From assembly GCF_013408825.1 (NCBI RefSeq), contig NZ_JACCBZ010000001.1, positions 62,001-126,000 of the forward strand: a DNA stretch of 64,000 bases, written 5' to 3'. The stretch comes from Mucilaginibacter tundrae. Its GTDB lineage: Bacteria > Bacteroidota > Bacteroidia > Sphingobacteriales > Sphingobacteriaceae. Positions 53,236-61,746 of this stretch are shown piece by piece; position 1 is the stretch's first letter, and every line of letters begins with the position of its first letter. Below the pieces are notes generated by a model, which saw only the letters and a program-made list of their open reading frames with translations, did not search any database and was not told the DNA's origin. The translations under genes were made by a program, and so were the position numbers.

Positions 53236-54327
53236 ATGCCATTTTTAGATCACGTATTGCAACGCCCTGCTTATGGATGGCAAGATGCCAACGGTAACCT
53301 GGTTAAGCCAACGAAAGGACAAATATTTAAGGAGTTTTTTAGCAGGCTGAATGTTTTTAAAGACCGAAAAAATTGGTTACCATTCTTTAGCTGGTTCAAG
53401 GTAATTTGCCTCGTTCCTTTTTTTCTGCTTTTCCTTACCAGTTATTTACATTGGTGGACATTGTTAGCAGCCTTTGTTTATAGTATGATTATTATGGGAA
53501 CGCACGGTACCATCTGGCATCACCGCTATTGTACCCATGGCGCTTACAAGTTCCGTAATCCTTTCTGGCGCTTCTTTACCCAAAATTTGACTTTAAATGT
53601 CATCCCGGAGGAAATCTACGTGATCTCTCACCATGTGCATCATGCCAAATCCGATCAACCAGGCGATCCTTACAATGCGCAAGCCGGGTTTTTATATTGT
53701 TTCCTGGCGGATGTTAATCATCAGCCAATTGCGAAAGATCTTAGTGAAGCCGATTACAATCGCGTAAAACTCTTGATGCAGCATACCGGTGTAACTGGTA
53801 ATACCTATGCCCAGTATTTAAAATGGGGGTCGTACGTAAGTCCGACAGCCGCGATCACATCGTGGCTATTGAACTGGTCATTCTGGTACCTGGTGTTTTA
53901 CCTGATTGGTGGCCACGCTTTGGCTTATAGTCTTTTTGGCGCGGCGGGATTTTGGGCGGTGGGTGTGCGGACATTTAATTATGAAGGGCATGCCAAAGGC
54001 GAAGATAAACAGCGAGAGGGTACCGATTTCAGTGAAAACGACAAATCTATTAACCAGCTGTGGCCTGGGATAGTTGCAGGTGAATGGCATAACAACCACC
54101 ATTTGTATCCAAAAAGCGCACGTAGCGGTTTCAAGTCCCACCAAGTTGACTTAGCGTGGTACTACATTAAATTCATGCATAAACTTGGAGCGGTAAGTAG
54201 CTATAAAGATTATAAGCAACGCTTTTATGACCAGTATCACAAGCCTTACTTAAAAATGAAAGCAGGATCTCCTGGTGATCCGGATAAATCGGTAGATGTA
54301 ATTATCGAAACAACCTCAGTGTTATAA
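53236..54327 (+). CDS. acyl-CoA/fatty-acid delta-9-type desaturase
   Basis: A 363-residue membrane desaturase with the three histidine boxes: HHRYCTH (95-101), HHVHH (132-136) and EWHNNHH (about 277-283). Two hydrophobic pairs lie between (about 55-92 and 215-245). It introduces a double bond into acyl chains with oxygen and electrons from a reductase, fluidising membranes in the cold. It is the last intact gene of the island. Its overall length and box sequences differ from the truncated desaturase at 44588. Confidence 0.92.
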   Translation: MPFLDHVLQRPAYGWQDANGNLVKPTKGQIFKEFFSRLNVFKDRKNWLPFFSWFKVICLVPFFLLFLTSYLHWWTLLAAFVYSMIIMGTHGTIWHHRYCTHGAYKFRNPFWRFFTQNLTLNVIPEEIYVISHHVHHAKSDQPGDPYNAQAGFLYCFLADVNHQPIAKDLSEADYNRVKLLMQHTGVTGNTYAQYLKWGSYVSPTAAITSWLLNWSFWYLVFYLIGGHALAYSLFGAAGFWAVGVRTFNYEGHAKGEDKQREGTDFSENDKSINQLWPGIVAGEWHNNHHLYPKSARSGFKSHQVDLAWYYIKFMHKLGAVSSYKDYKQRFYDQYHKPYLKMKAGSPGDPDKSVDVIIETTSVL

Positions 54328-54435
54328 ATATTGGATTTGACCTCAAATTGTGATTGAAATTCAAAAAAAATAACGAAAAGTTGTTATCTTTATATCTTAA
54401 GATTTGTAAATAATCTGCATTAAAAATTGGTTAGT

Positions 54436-54448
54436 AATTCGGTGCGTA
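54436..54448 (+). repeat. third copy of the island 13-bp repeat (AATTCGGTGCGTA)
   Basis: Exact match to 44219-44231, extended to 15 bp (AATTCGGTGCGTAGT) against the reverse complement of 44246-44260. It sits 50 bp inside the right att copy. Confidence 0.75.
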
Positions 54449-54498
54449 GTTCATCGGCAACCATATAAAGTATTGTAAACCAATAGGGTAACAATCGT

Positions 54499-54524
54499 GT
54501 TCGATTCCCCTACGGGTTACTAAA
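54499..54524 (+). repeat. attR-like copy of the tRNA-Glu 3' end
   Basis: GTTCGATTCCCCTACGGG, then T (C in the tRNA), then TACTAAA. There is no tRNA 5' half upstream, so this is an orphan fragment left by site-specific integration. Confidence 0.8.
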
Positions 54525-54545
54525 GGAATTCTGTCCCTAAACACT

Positions 54546-54577
54546 AAGGGTTGTTCTACAAAGAGCAGCCCTTTTTC
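54546..54577 (+). terminator. hairpin terminator just beyond attR
   Basis: AAGGGTTGTTC (54546-54556) pairs with GAGCAGCCCTT (54563-54573, two G-U pairs), then TTTTC. It may be the former terminator of tRNA-Glu, displaced by the island. Confidence 0.6.
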
Positions 54578-54705
54578 TTTGATTTTCAGATAGTTAAGAG
54601 AAAACACATCATTGATAGAGGGTTCCAAATGCCCCCCTCTCAGAATAAACGAAATTATGCTTAAAAATAACACTGAAGCAAGAGGGATTTTTTCCTTAGA
54701 AACAA

Positions 54706-55314
54706 TTAGCTTGTTGGATGCCAATTAAGCCCAAGGATTTTGAAGGCTTCCCCACAGTAATTTTCAGCGTGACGATCATATTCTGTTGGATCATCAATCA
54801 TACTTAAAAAATAGTATGCGCCATCTGATATGACAAAAATTAACTCAGCAGCATGCGCAGGGTCATCACACTGAATTAATTTTTGATCCACGCATTCCTG
54901 GATCAGGTTTTTAAGCCACTCCCGCAGCAACAAATGCATTTCCCTGAATCGGGATTTGATGAGCGGGTTTCGGAAAATAAGAGCAAAGCAATTATAAAAA
55001 ACACTGTCGTCGATATAACAATTCCATTTTTTTGAAAATATGTTATTCAGTACTTCTGTAAGTCTTTCCAATGAAGTGACGTCAGCGCTTTCCGGCTGAT
55101 AGATTTGTTTATAACTGGTTATAATAAAGTCAATTAAACCAAGCAGTAACTCTTCCTTATTGGAGAAATAGTGGACTACCAGACTGGGGGGCATCTCTAA
55201 TTCTTTTGCCACTTTCGCAAAGGAAGTATTTTCAATTCCTTCATTGATTGCGATCTTGTAAAATGCTTCGATGATCTTCTTCTGCTGATCTTCTTTTAAA
55301 CTTTTTCTACCCAT
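54706..55314 (-). CDS. TetR family transcriptional regulator
   Basis: A 202-residue TetR protein from ATG 55314 (MGRKSLKEDQQKKIIEAFYK; the upstream ATG at 55368 adds 18 unlikely residues). The helix-turn-helix is IENTSFAKVAKELEMPPSLVVHYFSNKEELLLGLI (about 22-56). The ligand domain has LFRNPLIKSRFREMHLLLREWL. Strong resemblance over its whole length to the regulator at 55798 (MGRKSLKDARQ..., PSLIIHYFTTKEDL, ELIFVISDGAYYFLS), so they are paralogues. Confidence 0.9.
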   Translation of the reverse strand: MGRKSLKEDQQKKIIEAFYKIAINEGIENTSFAKVAKELEMPPSLVVHYFSNKEELLLGLIDFIITSYKQIYQPESADVTSLERLTEVLNNIFSKKWNCYIDDSVFYNCFALIFRNPLIKSRFREMHLLLREWLKNLIQECVDQKLIQCDDPAHAAELIFVISDGAYYFLSMIDDPTEYDRHAENYCGEAFKILGLNWHPTS

Positions 55315-55587
55315 ATTGCTTAAAATTAGTTTAAAAAAATCATTAAAGTATTGCAAAAATACATTCACTGAATGTTCAATTTATTTAATTATCCCTTTAC
55401 ATACCCTTAACATTTGATAGCGTACTTTGATATACGGACATTTTAAATTTTAAGAATACAAAACACATCATTTACACGGCAGGTAAATATCAACGAAATA
55501 CAATTCCATGTGCTCCGAACGACGGTCATCTTTGCTGTATATCCACCTAATTGCACAATTTATAGTTGTTTATACCCTCTATACGTA

Positions 55588-55842
55588 ATGATATTAATTA
55601 TTATTGGTTGGCTTGGTGTAATTTTATGCACAATAGGCTATTTGTTATTAAGTATGAAAGTTATAGCGGCGGAGCGCCGTTTATTCCAATTTTTTAATAT
55701 AATAGGGGGACTTTGTTTAGTAATAACTGCTGTTTATAGTAATGATTTGCCAAACGTTGTTGCTAACCTGCTATGGATGTTTATAGGCGTATATGCTTTA
55801 GGTCGTCAGATAAGAAACAAAAGAGATATTGGAAAAGGTTGA
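55588..55842 (+). CDS. small membrane protein, CBU_0592 type
   Basis: An 84-residue protein from ATG 55588 (MILIIIGWLGVILCTIGYLL). Three hydrophobic segments with FNIIGGLCLVITAVYSNDLPNVVANLLWMFIGVYALG match the CBU_0592 membrane-protein pattern. The ATG at 55510 would add a 26-residue stretch unlike the family. Its end overlaps the convergent second TetR gene by 45 bp. Function unknown. Confidence 0.75.
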   Translation: MILIIIGWLGVILCTIGYLLLSMKVIAAERRLFQFFNIIGGLCLVITAVYSNDLPNVVANLLWMFIGVYALGRQIRNKRDIGKG

Positions 55843-56436
55843 TGGCTCTATTCCTAAAATCTGATAGGCTTTAAGTTTATAATAATCTAGCCTTTGATCA
55901 TAAACCTCTTTGTCTTTTTCCAGGGAAAGATAGAAATAAGCACCATCAATCAAAACAAAAATTAAGTCAGAAGCAGTTTGGTGATCCGGAACATTTATCA
56001 GATTGCAGGTATGGCATTGTTCTATCATAGACGCAAGTGCCAGCCGAAGTGAATCCAAGATCGTCTTATACTTTTCTCTTATCGTTTCTTCCCTGAATGC
56101 CAAAGCGTAAAAGGTATAAAATAAACCATCATCAAATAACAAATTCCACTTCTTGGAAAAAAGGGTTTCAATAGTATTGATCAAATCCGAAAGAACAATT
56201 TTTTCTTTATTTTCTATTGTAAATATCAGTAGATACCGTTCAAGAATATAATCTATCAAAGCATAAGTAAGATCCTCTTTGGTTGTAAAATAATGTATTA
56301 TAAGGCTGGGATTAACCTCCATCACCTTTGCTATTTTCGCTATTGATGTGTTTTCGTACCCTTCTTCTCTGGCTACTTTGTAAAATATTTGTACAATTTC
56401 AAGTTGTCGTGCGTCTTTAAGGCTTTTTCTACCCAT
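55798..56436 (-). CDS. TetR family transcriptional regulator (paralogue)
   Basis: A 212-residue TetR protein with the start MGRKSLKDARQLEIVQIFYK, HTH YENTSIAKIAKVMEVNPSLIIHYFTTKEDLTYALI and ligand domain SKKWNLLFDDGLFYTFYALAFREE. A clear paralogue of the gene at 54706. Lies downstream of the phospholipase operon on the same strand (140 bp), so it may regulate it or the small membrane gene. Ligand unknown. Confidence 0.9.
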   Translation of the reverse strand: MGRKSLKDARQLEIVQIFYKVAREEGYENTSIAKIAKVMEVNPSLIIHYFTTKEDLTYALIDYILERYLLIFTIENKEKIVLSDLINTIETLFSKKWNLLFDDGLFYTFYALAFREETIREKYKTILDSLRLALASMIEQCHTCNLINVPDHQTASDLIFVLIDGAYFYLSLEKDKEVYDQRLDYYKLKAYQILGIEPSTFSNISFVSYLTT

Positions 56437-56576
56437 GTTGATATTGTGATGAGCTAAATGCTCAAAAGGCTTTTAATTTTAATAATAAATAACATAAGCC
56501 AAAATTGACTTATCACTGTCAAACAAATTGATAATGCCGCACTATATACGACCTCATCTTTCTTATAAATGTATAA

Positions 56577-59108
56577 CTAAGCACCCGCCATTTGAGGATC
56601 ACTATAGCTTGGCTTCCCGGTTTCTACCCTGCCCGCATATCTTTTCTCGAAAGTGTGATTTTTGCTTATTTTAACGCTGAAATCATACCATCCATGACTA
56701 TTAACCAGGTTTAGTATTTCAATATGTTTATCGCCGGGGGCTACTGACCTTTTGTAATTATTAGCATGATAAGCATGATCCGTCACTTCAATAACCTGCT
56801 GGTTTTTGGTTAAATTATGCAGCTTTAATTCCACATTACCGGTGAGTTTTTTTCTATCCGAAATACTTCTTTGGTATTCAAAAGCAATATCAATTTCAGG
56901 ATCAGCCGGATTACCTTTGAATTCCCTGAAAAATCCATTAGGGCCATAAACTTGTAAATGATAATTGTCGTCTTTAAACTCATCAAGCTGCCATGTATCG
57001 GCTAAAGTATCCCCAGCAACCACCGCGTAATTGCGGATATCTCTTTCGTTTTTTGTATGCCCATCCTTTTTTTCATCAGAAGGCTTCGCCGCATAAACAA
57101 TAAATGGTGAACCAATTGCCGCCTTACCAAATATCTCGTTACCGGCTGCGAATGATAATGCAAATGATTTTTTATCTGCACTTATTTTTCCATCCACATA
57201 TAATTGATAATGCAAAGCACACGATGGTTTAATGCCTTTTTCCTGTTGCGGCATATAAGGCGACTTGCGCGGAAACTGGTTTATCTGTGCTATTTCCTCA
57301 GCAGTAAGCAACTTATAATTATCCGGGAGCTTTTTAAATTGTGCATTATAAATACTTTCCAGCACTGTGTTTTTACGTAGGAATTCAGGGGTTGGATTTT
57401 TTTCTCCTTTATAAGGCCTAAAGGCAGATGTTAAGTTACCGGTTACAGCCCTTCTCCAATCACTGATATTAGATTCTATGATTGTTTTCCCGGTTTTCTT
57501 TTTCAAAAAATCCTCCAAAAATTGCAAAGTTGAGGTATGGTCGAATACTTCGGAATTTACCCAACCACCTTTGCTCCATGGCGAGGCTATTACCATCGGC
57601 ACCCGGTACCCTAACCCGATAGGGCCTGGTGCATGATCATATGCCTTATCATTTTTGAGCACATACTCGTTTTTTGCATCCACGCCTTTTGAAATTTTGC
57701 CTGAACTTTCTTTATAAGGATCAGGAGGTACAAAAGGAGGTACGTGGTCAAAATAGCCATCATTTTCATCATAGGTTAAAATGAAAATTGTCTTTTTCCA
57801 CACTTCCGGATCTTGCGTTAGGATATCCATCGCCTCAGATACATACCAGGCGCCATACCACGGCGCACCCGGATGATCAGAAAACTTTTCGGGAGCTACC
57901 AGCCATGATACGGTGGGCAATTTACCTGTTTTTACATCCTCGCGAAACTGGTGGAATATATCGCCTTTAGGCACTTCCATAGTTCTCGGTGTCCCGTTAT
58001 CGTCATAACTCAAAGGAGTTAATTTGCGATATTCAGGATCATTAACATTGGTAACAAATGCCCTTTTATGCAGTTCTTTTTCTTTTTCAGTTAAGCTATC
58101 GAATTTTTCGGCAGTAAAATTCTCCTTATCCTGTTTTATTAAAGAAAGTGCCGCTTTTTTCAGATCCAGTTTCCTTTGTAATTTATCATCGGAATTATGC
58201 TGAAGCTCTTTTTCCAAAGCAGCTATTTCGTCAGTTAAAGCTGATTCAGCCGCATTTAAATGGCTGATATTGGTTTTATGCAGGCGCACATTGTAATTGG
58301 CTAAATAGGATAAAGGGTTATCAGAAAAATTGCCGAGCCATTCATCTTCCTCTTCATTAAACCCTACATAAAAATTGACGTCGTTACTTAATTCATTTTG
58401 ATATACTTTCCAGTCAACTCCCATATCCTGCAACCGTTCAGCAAATGAAGACATCTTCAAATCCATAAATTCGGATTCTCCATTTTCGAGCAATGCCCTA
58501 TACCCATCCCCTTGCTTTTCCTGAACTGTGCCTGTCCAAAAATAAAGCCGGTTAGGATTAGTTCCTGTTAAGGAAGAACAGAAATGCTGATCACACACAG
58601 TAAAAGCATCGGCAAGTGCATAATAAAAGGGAATATCTTCACGGTCATAATAACCCATAGTCAGCGGTAAATTTTCAAATTCTTTATAACCCGATCTTTT
58701 GCTGTCTAACCATTTATCTAAATTACCATCATTGCGGGCGTTAATCTGGCTGTGCCTTGAATGTGGCAGCGAGCTCATCCAGGTAGACTTCGTATTCTTA
58801 ATATCCAAACGGAACGGCGCGTAAGTTTCCCCGGCCGCATTGGTCTGCAACCACACCTTATTTTCGTTTGGCAGATCAATTGCCCTTGGGTCATTAAACC
58901 CCCTTACCCCTTTAAGTGTCCCAAAGCAGTGATCAAATGAGCGGTTTTCCTGCATCAGGATAACGATATGTTCTGCATCCAGATAAGTAGTCCCGAAATC
59001 AGGATTAATAGCCATCGCCCTTTGAATAGACGCAGGTAAAAAACTAGATAGCCCCGCTGCACTGGTTAATAACGCGGCCTTCTTTAAAAAGTCTCTTCTC
59101 GAATCCAT
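56577..59108 (-). CDS. phosphocholine-specific phospholipase C
   Basis: An 843-residue exported enzyme of the non-haemolytic PlcN type. A Tat-like signal (MDSRRDFLKKAALLTSAAGL) precedes the phosphoesterase domain, which has HIVILMQENRSFDHCFGTLKG (about 47-67), HSRHSQ, FILTYDENDGYFDHVPP and SPWSKGGWV. Two C-terminal DUF756-type beta modules (about 640-735 and 760-840) follow. A Lys/Glu-rich helical insertion (about 288-350) is longer than in pseudomonad enzymes. It releases phosphocholine from lipids. Last gene of the SusCD operon. Confidence 0.92.
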   Translation of the reverse strand: MDSRRDFLKKAALLTSAAGLSSFLPASIQRAMAINPDFGTTYLDAEHIVILMQENRSFDHCFGTLKGVRGFNDPRAIDLPNENKVWLQTNAAGETYAPFRLDIKNTKSTWMSSLPHSRHSQINARNDGNLDKWLDSKRSGYKEFENLPLTMGYYDREDIPFYYALADAFTVCDQHFCSSLTGTNPNRLYFWTGTVQEKQGDGYRALLENGESEFMDLKMSSFAERLQDMGVDWKVYQNELSNDVNFYVGFNEEEDEWLGNFSDNPLSYLANYNVRLHKTNISHLNAAESALTDEIAALEKELQHNSDDKLQRKLDLKKAALSLIKQDKENFTAEKFDSLTEKEKELHKRAFVTNVNDPEYRKLTPLSYDDNGTPRTMEVPKGDIFHQFREDVKTGKLPTVSWLVAPEKFSDHPGAPWYGAWYVSEAMDILTQDPEVWKKTIFILTYDENDGYFDHVPPFVPPDPYKESSGKISKGVDAKNEYVLKNDKAYDHAPGPIGLGYRVPMVIASPWSKGGWVNSEVFDHTSTLQFLEDFLKKKTGKTIIESNISDWRRAVTGNLTSAFRPYKGEKNPTPEFLRKNTVLESIYNAQFKKLPDNYKLLTAEEIAQINQFPRKSPYMPQQEKGIKPSCALHYQLYVDGKISADKKSFALSFAAGNEIFGKAAIGSPFIVYAAKPSDEKKDGHTKNERDIRNYAVVAGDTLADTWQLDEFKDDNYHLQVYGPNGFFREFKGNPADPEIDIAFEYQRSISDRKKLTGNVELKLHNLTKNQQVIEVTDHAYHANNYKRSVAPGDKHIEILNLVNSHGWYDFSVKISKNHTFEKRYAGRVETGKPSYSDPQMAGA

Positions 59109-59149
59109 AATTTTAATTTAGTTGTAGAATCCTATCCTATTTAGCTTGA

Positions 59150-60103
59150 TTAATCCCACTTGTAAAAAATAGTTTCGTACTGGCTGCTTCCATCTTCGTA
59201 CAAATCAAGGATAGAATATGCCGGTGCAAATTCATCAAGTGTTCCGTTCCACCAATTACCCGATACCGCCCCGCCACAGTGATATTTTACTCCAAGGTAA
59301 TCAACCGAATCCAGATAATGTATATGGCCGCTTAACGCCACTTTTACGTTTTTATATTTGTAAAAAAGGTCTTTAATTCTTTTAGCATCGGCATGCTGAT
59401 CATAACCTGGATATTTGATCTTATTGACAGGACCACGCTGTACATAATAGAGAATTGCTGTTACGGTAATGATCGGAATATGCGAAAAGATTAGCACGGG
59501 TATATTCGGATCTGTGTGGGCCAGTTCGTTTTCCAGCCAATTAAATTGTTCGTCACCCAATACATAGCCTATATTGTCCGGACCGGAATTAATGCTATCA
59601 AGCGCTATAAATTTCCAGCCATTTTGAGTGAATGAGTAATAAGGGGACGGCAAGTTAAGCTGTTTCAGGATCATTCCTTTTCCATATAAGGGGTCGGCTT
59701 TATCTGTTTCAGACTCAGGCTCGGGGGCATACCAAACGTCGTGGTTCCCAATGCAACCTCGCATAGGGATATGATTAGTTGCTATTATCTCGTTCCATGA
59801 GTCCCATAATGACTGTATATGCGCTTTTGATTGATTATTCATGTCCATCACCGAATCTCCTGAATTAATGATCAATTGCGGCGGATCGGCCATTGTATTA
59901 ATTGCTTGCAATACTCTCTTAAATGCTTCCTTTGGTATAGCAGTAGCCAGTAAATGTATATCTGTAAGGTGCGCTACTCTAATTGCCCATTTAATTTTTT
60001 TCTTTTCATTTTCCTTTGCAAGAGCATCTAATTTAGTAATGGACAAAGCACCGGAAAACGTTATAATAGAAGCGTTTTTAATAAAGGATCTTCTGTTTTT
60101 CAT
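59150..60103 (-). CDS. exported metallophosphoesterase (calcineurin-like)
   Basis: A 317-residue protein from ATG 60103 (MKNRRSFIKNASIITFSGAL, Tat-like signal). Metal motifs are all present: HLTDIHL, NSGDSVMD, GNHDVW, IFSHIPI and ALSGHIHYLD. Such enzymes hydrolyse phosphate mono- or diesters. Between a susD and a phospholipase C gene, it likely acts on the released phosphocholine, glycerophosphodiester or other lipid-derived phosphate in the periplasm or at the surface. Confidence 0.88.
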   Translation of the reverse strand: MKNRRSFIKNASIITFSGALSITKLDALAKENEKKKIKWAIRVAHLTDIHLLATAIPKEAFKRVLQAINTMADPPQLIINSGDSVMDMNNQSKAHIQSLWDSWNEIIATNHIPMRGCIGNHDVWYAPEPESETDKADPLYGKGMILKQLNLPSPYYSFTQNGWKFIALDSINSGPDNIGYVLGDEQFNWLENELAHTDPNIPVLIFSHIPIITVTAILYYVQRGPVNKIKYPGYDQHADAKRIKDLFYKYKNVKVALSGHIHYLDSVDYLGVKYHCGGAVSGNWWNGTLDEFAPAYSILDLYEDGSSQYETIFYKWD

Positions 60104-60164
60104 TATTGTTGATCGTGTTAAAAAAGGCATATCCGGCAGGTACAGCCGCCGGATATGCTCATCA

Positions 60165-61700
60165 TTATTGTTGTTGAAGTAACCACATCACCCCATTAAT
60201 ATTATCTCCACCCGGATATTGGCTTTTAATAGCATTATTTACATTGGTTGCGTTATTGCCAATTTCATCAATAGGATACATCCATCTTTTAGGAACAGCA
60301 TTCACGCCATTCACCTGGTTTACTACCCCTGCTCCTGCAACTTCAAAAACCGGGAAGCCGGTACGCAGGTTTTCAAAAAACGGCTGTAAACCGGTATTCA
60401 TAAACATGCTGATGTATTTTTGCGTAATTATCTGTTGTATCTCGGTACCGGTTTTTAATGGAATTGACGGCTGGCTCAAATAAGTCTGAATATCATTATT
60501 AGTATATAGTTGGCCTGTGTAAGGAACTCCCTGTGCAGCAGGAAAATTATAATCGGAGAATTGCATCGCGGCCGTTATCCCTGCTATATAGTAGCTATTT
60601 GCATTTCCGGTTATCCAGCCTCTTATTACCGCTTCAGACAGTAAAAACTGTAGTTCGGCATAACCCATCAGTACGCTCGGTTCATTAGCGGGTTCGAAGT
60701 AGTAACGTGTGTTGAATTGAGAACCGTTACCTAATGACTGTTGTTGCTGGTTAACACTAATTACCGCACTACCCTGCAAACCGGCGTAAGCATTAAAATT
60801 TGTTGGAGCAAGCCCAGCCGCACTCGCTTCGGGCGCCGCATATACAAAAAGCCTTGGATCCTGCAGTCCCTTAAGCAATTGCACAAATGAGTTATCCATC
60901 AAATAGTATATTTTGGAATTGCTATCATTAAAATAAGGGTACCTGCTCCCGGCGATATCATAGTACGTTAATTGCGCATTGTCGGCATTGGATGCAAACA
61001 ATGGATATTTGGTTGGATTAGATACAACATCGTTAAACCGCTGCGCGATATTTAGAGTAGCATCATTAGCATGTAACGATAGGCTCATTAATACCCTTAA
61101 ATAATAGGAGTTGATCGCTTTTTTCCATTGTGTGACGCTTCCGCCGTATATGAGATCATTATTAATTAATCCTCCGGCATCAGAAAGCGAGTCGCTGGCA
61201 AGTTTTAAATCGTTTAATACCTGCAAGTAGATGGCTTCCTGTTTATCATACGCCGGATGCGAAGCAGCCGCGCTGAAGTCGTTATTTATAAGGGATAATT
61301 CGGCCTGCGAATATGGTACATCTCCAAACATCTGGGTAGTACCTACAATAAAGTATGAACTGAAAAACTTGCCCAGGTATTTATAATTAGGCTTATTTAC
61401 ACGCGCAGCTTCCTGCTCCATTTTTACAACCTGGCTTAAGTTGCTGTAATTGAAAGTCCCTCTAGACCAGCCGTAATACTGTGAGTTATCTGCTCCTTCA
61501 GTATTTACCAGATAACGGCAACTGAATTCGTTCTCGACGGATATGGTCGAAAAAAATATCTGCTCTACATTTGGTAACAGGAGCGAGGGATCGGCCTGGG
61601 TAGGCAGGTTTGGGTTTATTTGGTAGTAACTAAATTTTTTGCAAGATGAGAAAAAGCACCCTAGCAGCAGGAAAATTAGTAACCAATAATTATTTTTCAT
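60165..61700 (-). CDS. SusD/RagB family lipoprotein
   Basis: A 511-residue SusD-like (SusD-like_2 type) surface lipoprotein. Signal peptide with lipobox FFSSC at residues 16-20, then YQINPNLPTQADPSLLLPNVEQIFF, AINSYYLRVLMSL and ADNAQLTYYD, with a C-terminal ISMFMNTGLQPFFENLRTGFP. It captures nutrient at the outer membrane with the SusC channel encoded 46 bp upstream. The partner enzymes suggest phospholipid-derived ligands rather than glycan, but that is inference. Confidence 0.9.
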   Translation of the reverse strand: MKNNYWLLIFLLLGCFFSSCKKFSYYQINPNLPTQADPSLLLPNVEQIFFSTISVENEFSCRYLVNTEGADNSQYYGWSRGTFNYSNLSQVVKMEQEAARVNKPNYKYLGKFFSSYFIVGTTQMFGDVPYSQAELSLINNDFSAAASHPAYDKQEAIYLQVLNDLKLASDSLSDAGGLINNDLIYGGSVTQWKKAINSYYLRVLMSLSLHANDATLNIAQRFNDVVSNPTKYPLFASNADNAQLTYYDIAGSRYPYFNDSNSKIYYLMDNSFVQLLKGLQDPRLFVYAAPEASAAGLAPTNFNAYAGLQGSAVISVNQQQQSLGNGSQFNTRYYFEPANEPSVLMGYAELQFLLSEAVIRGWITGNANSYYIAGITAAMQFSDYNFPAAQGVPYTGQLYTNNDIQTYLSQPSIPLKTGTEIQQIITQKYISMFMNTGLQPFFENLRTGFPVFEVAGAGVVNQVNGVNAVPKRWMYPIDEIGNNATNVNNAIKSQYPGGDNINGVMWLLQQQ

Positions 61701-61746
61701 AAAAATAAATTTAAAAATGAATGATTGAGGTAACTGACAATTGTTG

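Larger units (their letters stand above)
44088..54524. mobile_element. tRNA-Glu-integrated genomic island (about 10.4 kb)
   Basis: Left boundary: the tRNA-Glu 3' end (44088-44113). Right boundary: an isolated copy of the same 26 bp with one mismatch (54499-54524). An integrase N-terminus lies 250 bp inside the left end and is truncated. A 13-bp repeat occurs near both ends. Cargo: KaiB-like, DUF892, receiver, YtxH-like, cold-shock, GNAT-nitrilase, PAS kinase, Hsp20, kinase lacking ATPase domain, desaturase. There are no conjugation or phage structural genes, so it is a small, immobilised stress-related island. Confidence 0.75.

Noticed and set aside
44037..54524. Prophage
   Set aside because: No capsid, terminase, tail, lysis or replication genes occur between the att copies.
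54431..54724. 97-residue minus-strand frame across the right att copy
   Set aside because: It covers the orphan tRNA fragment, the 13-bp repeat and the terminator, and has no protein-family features.
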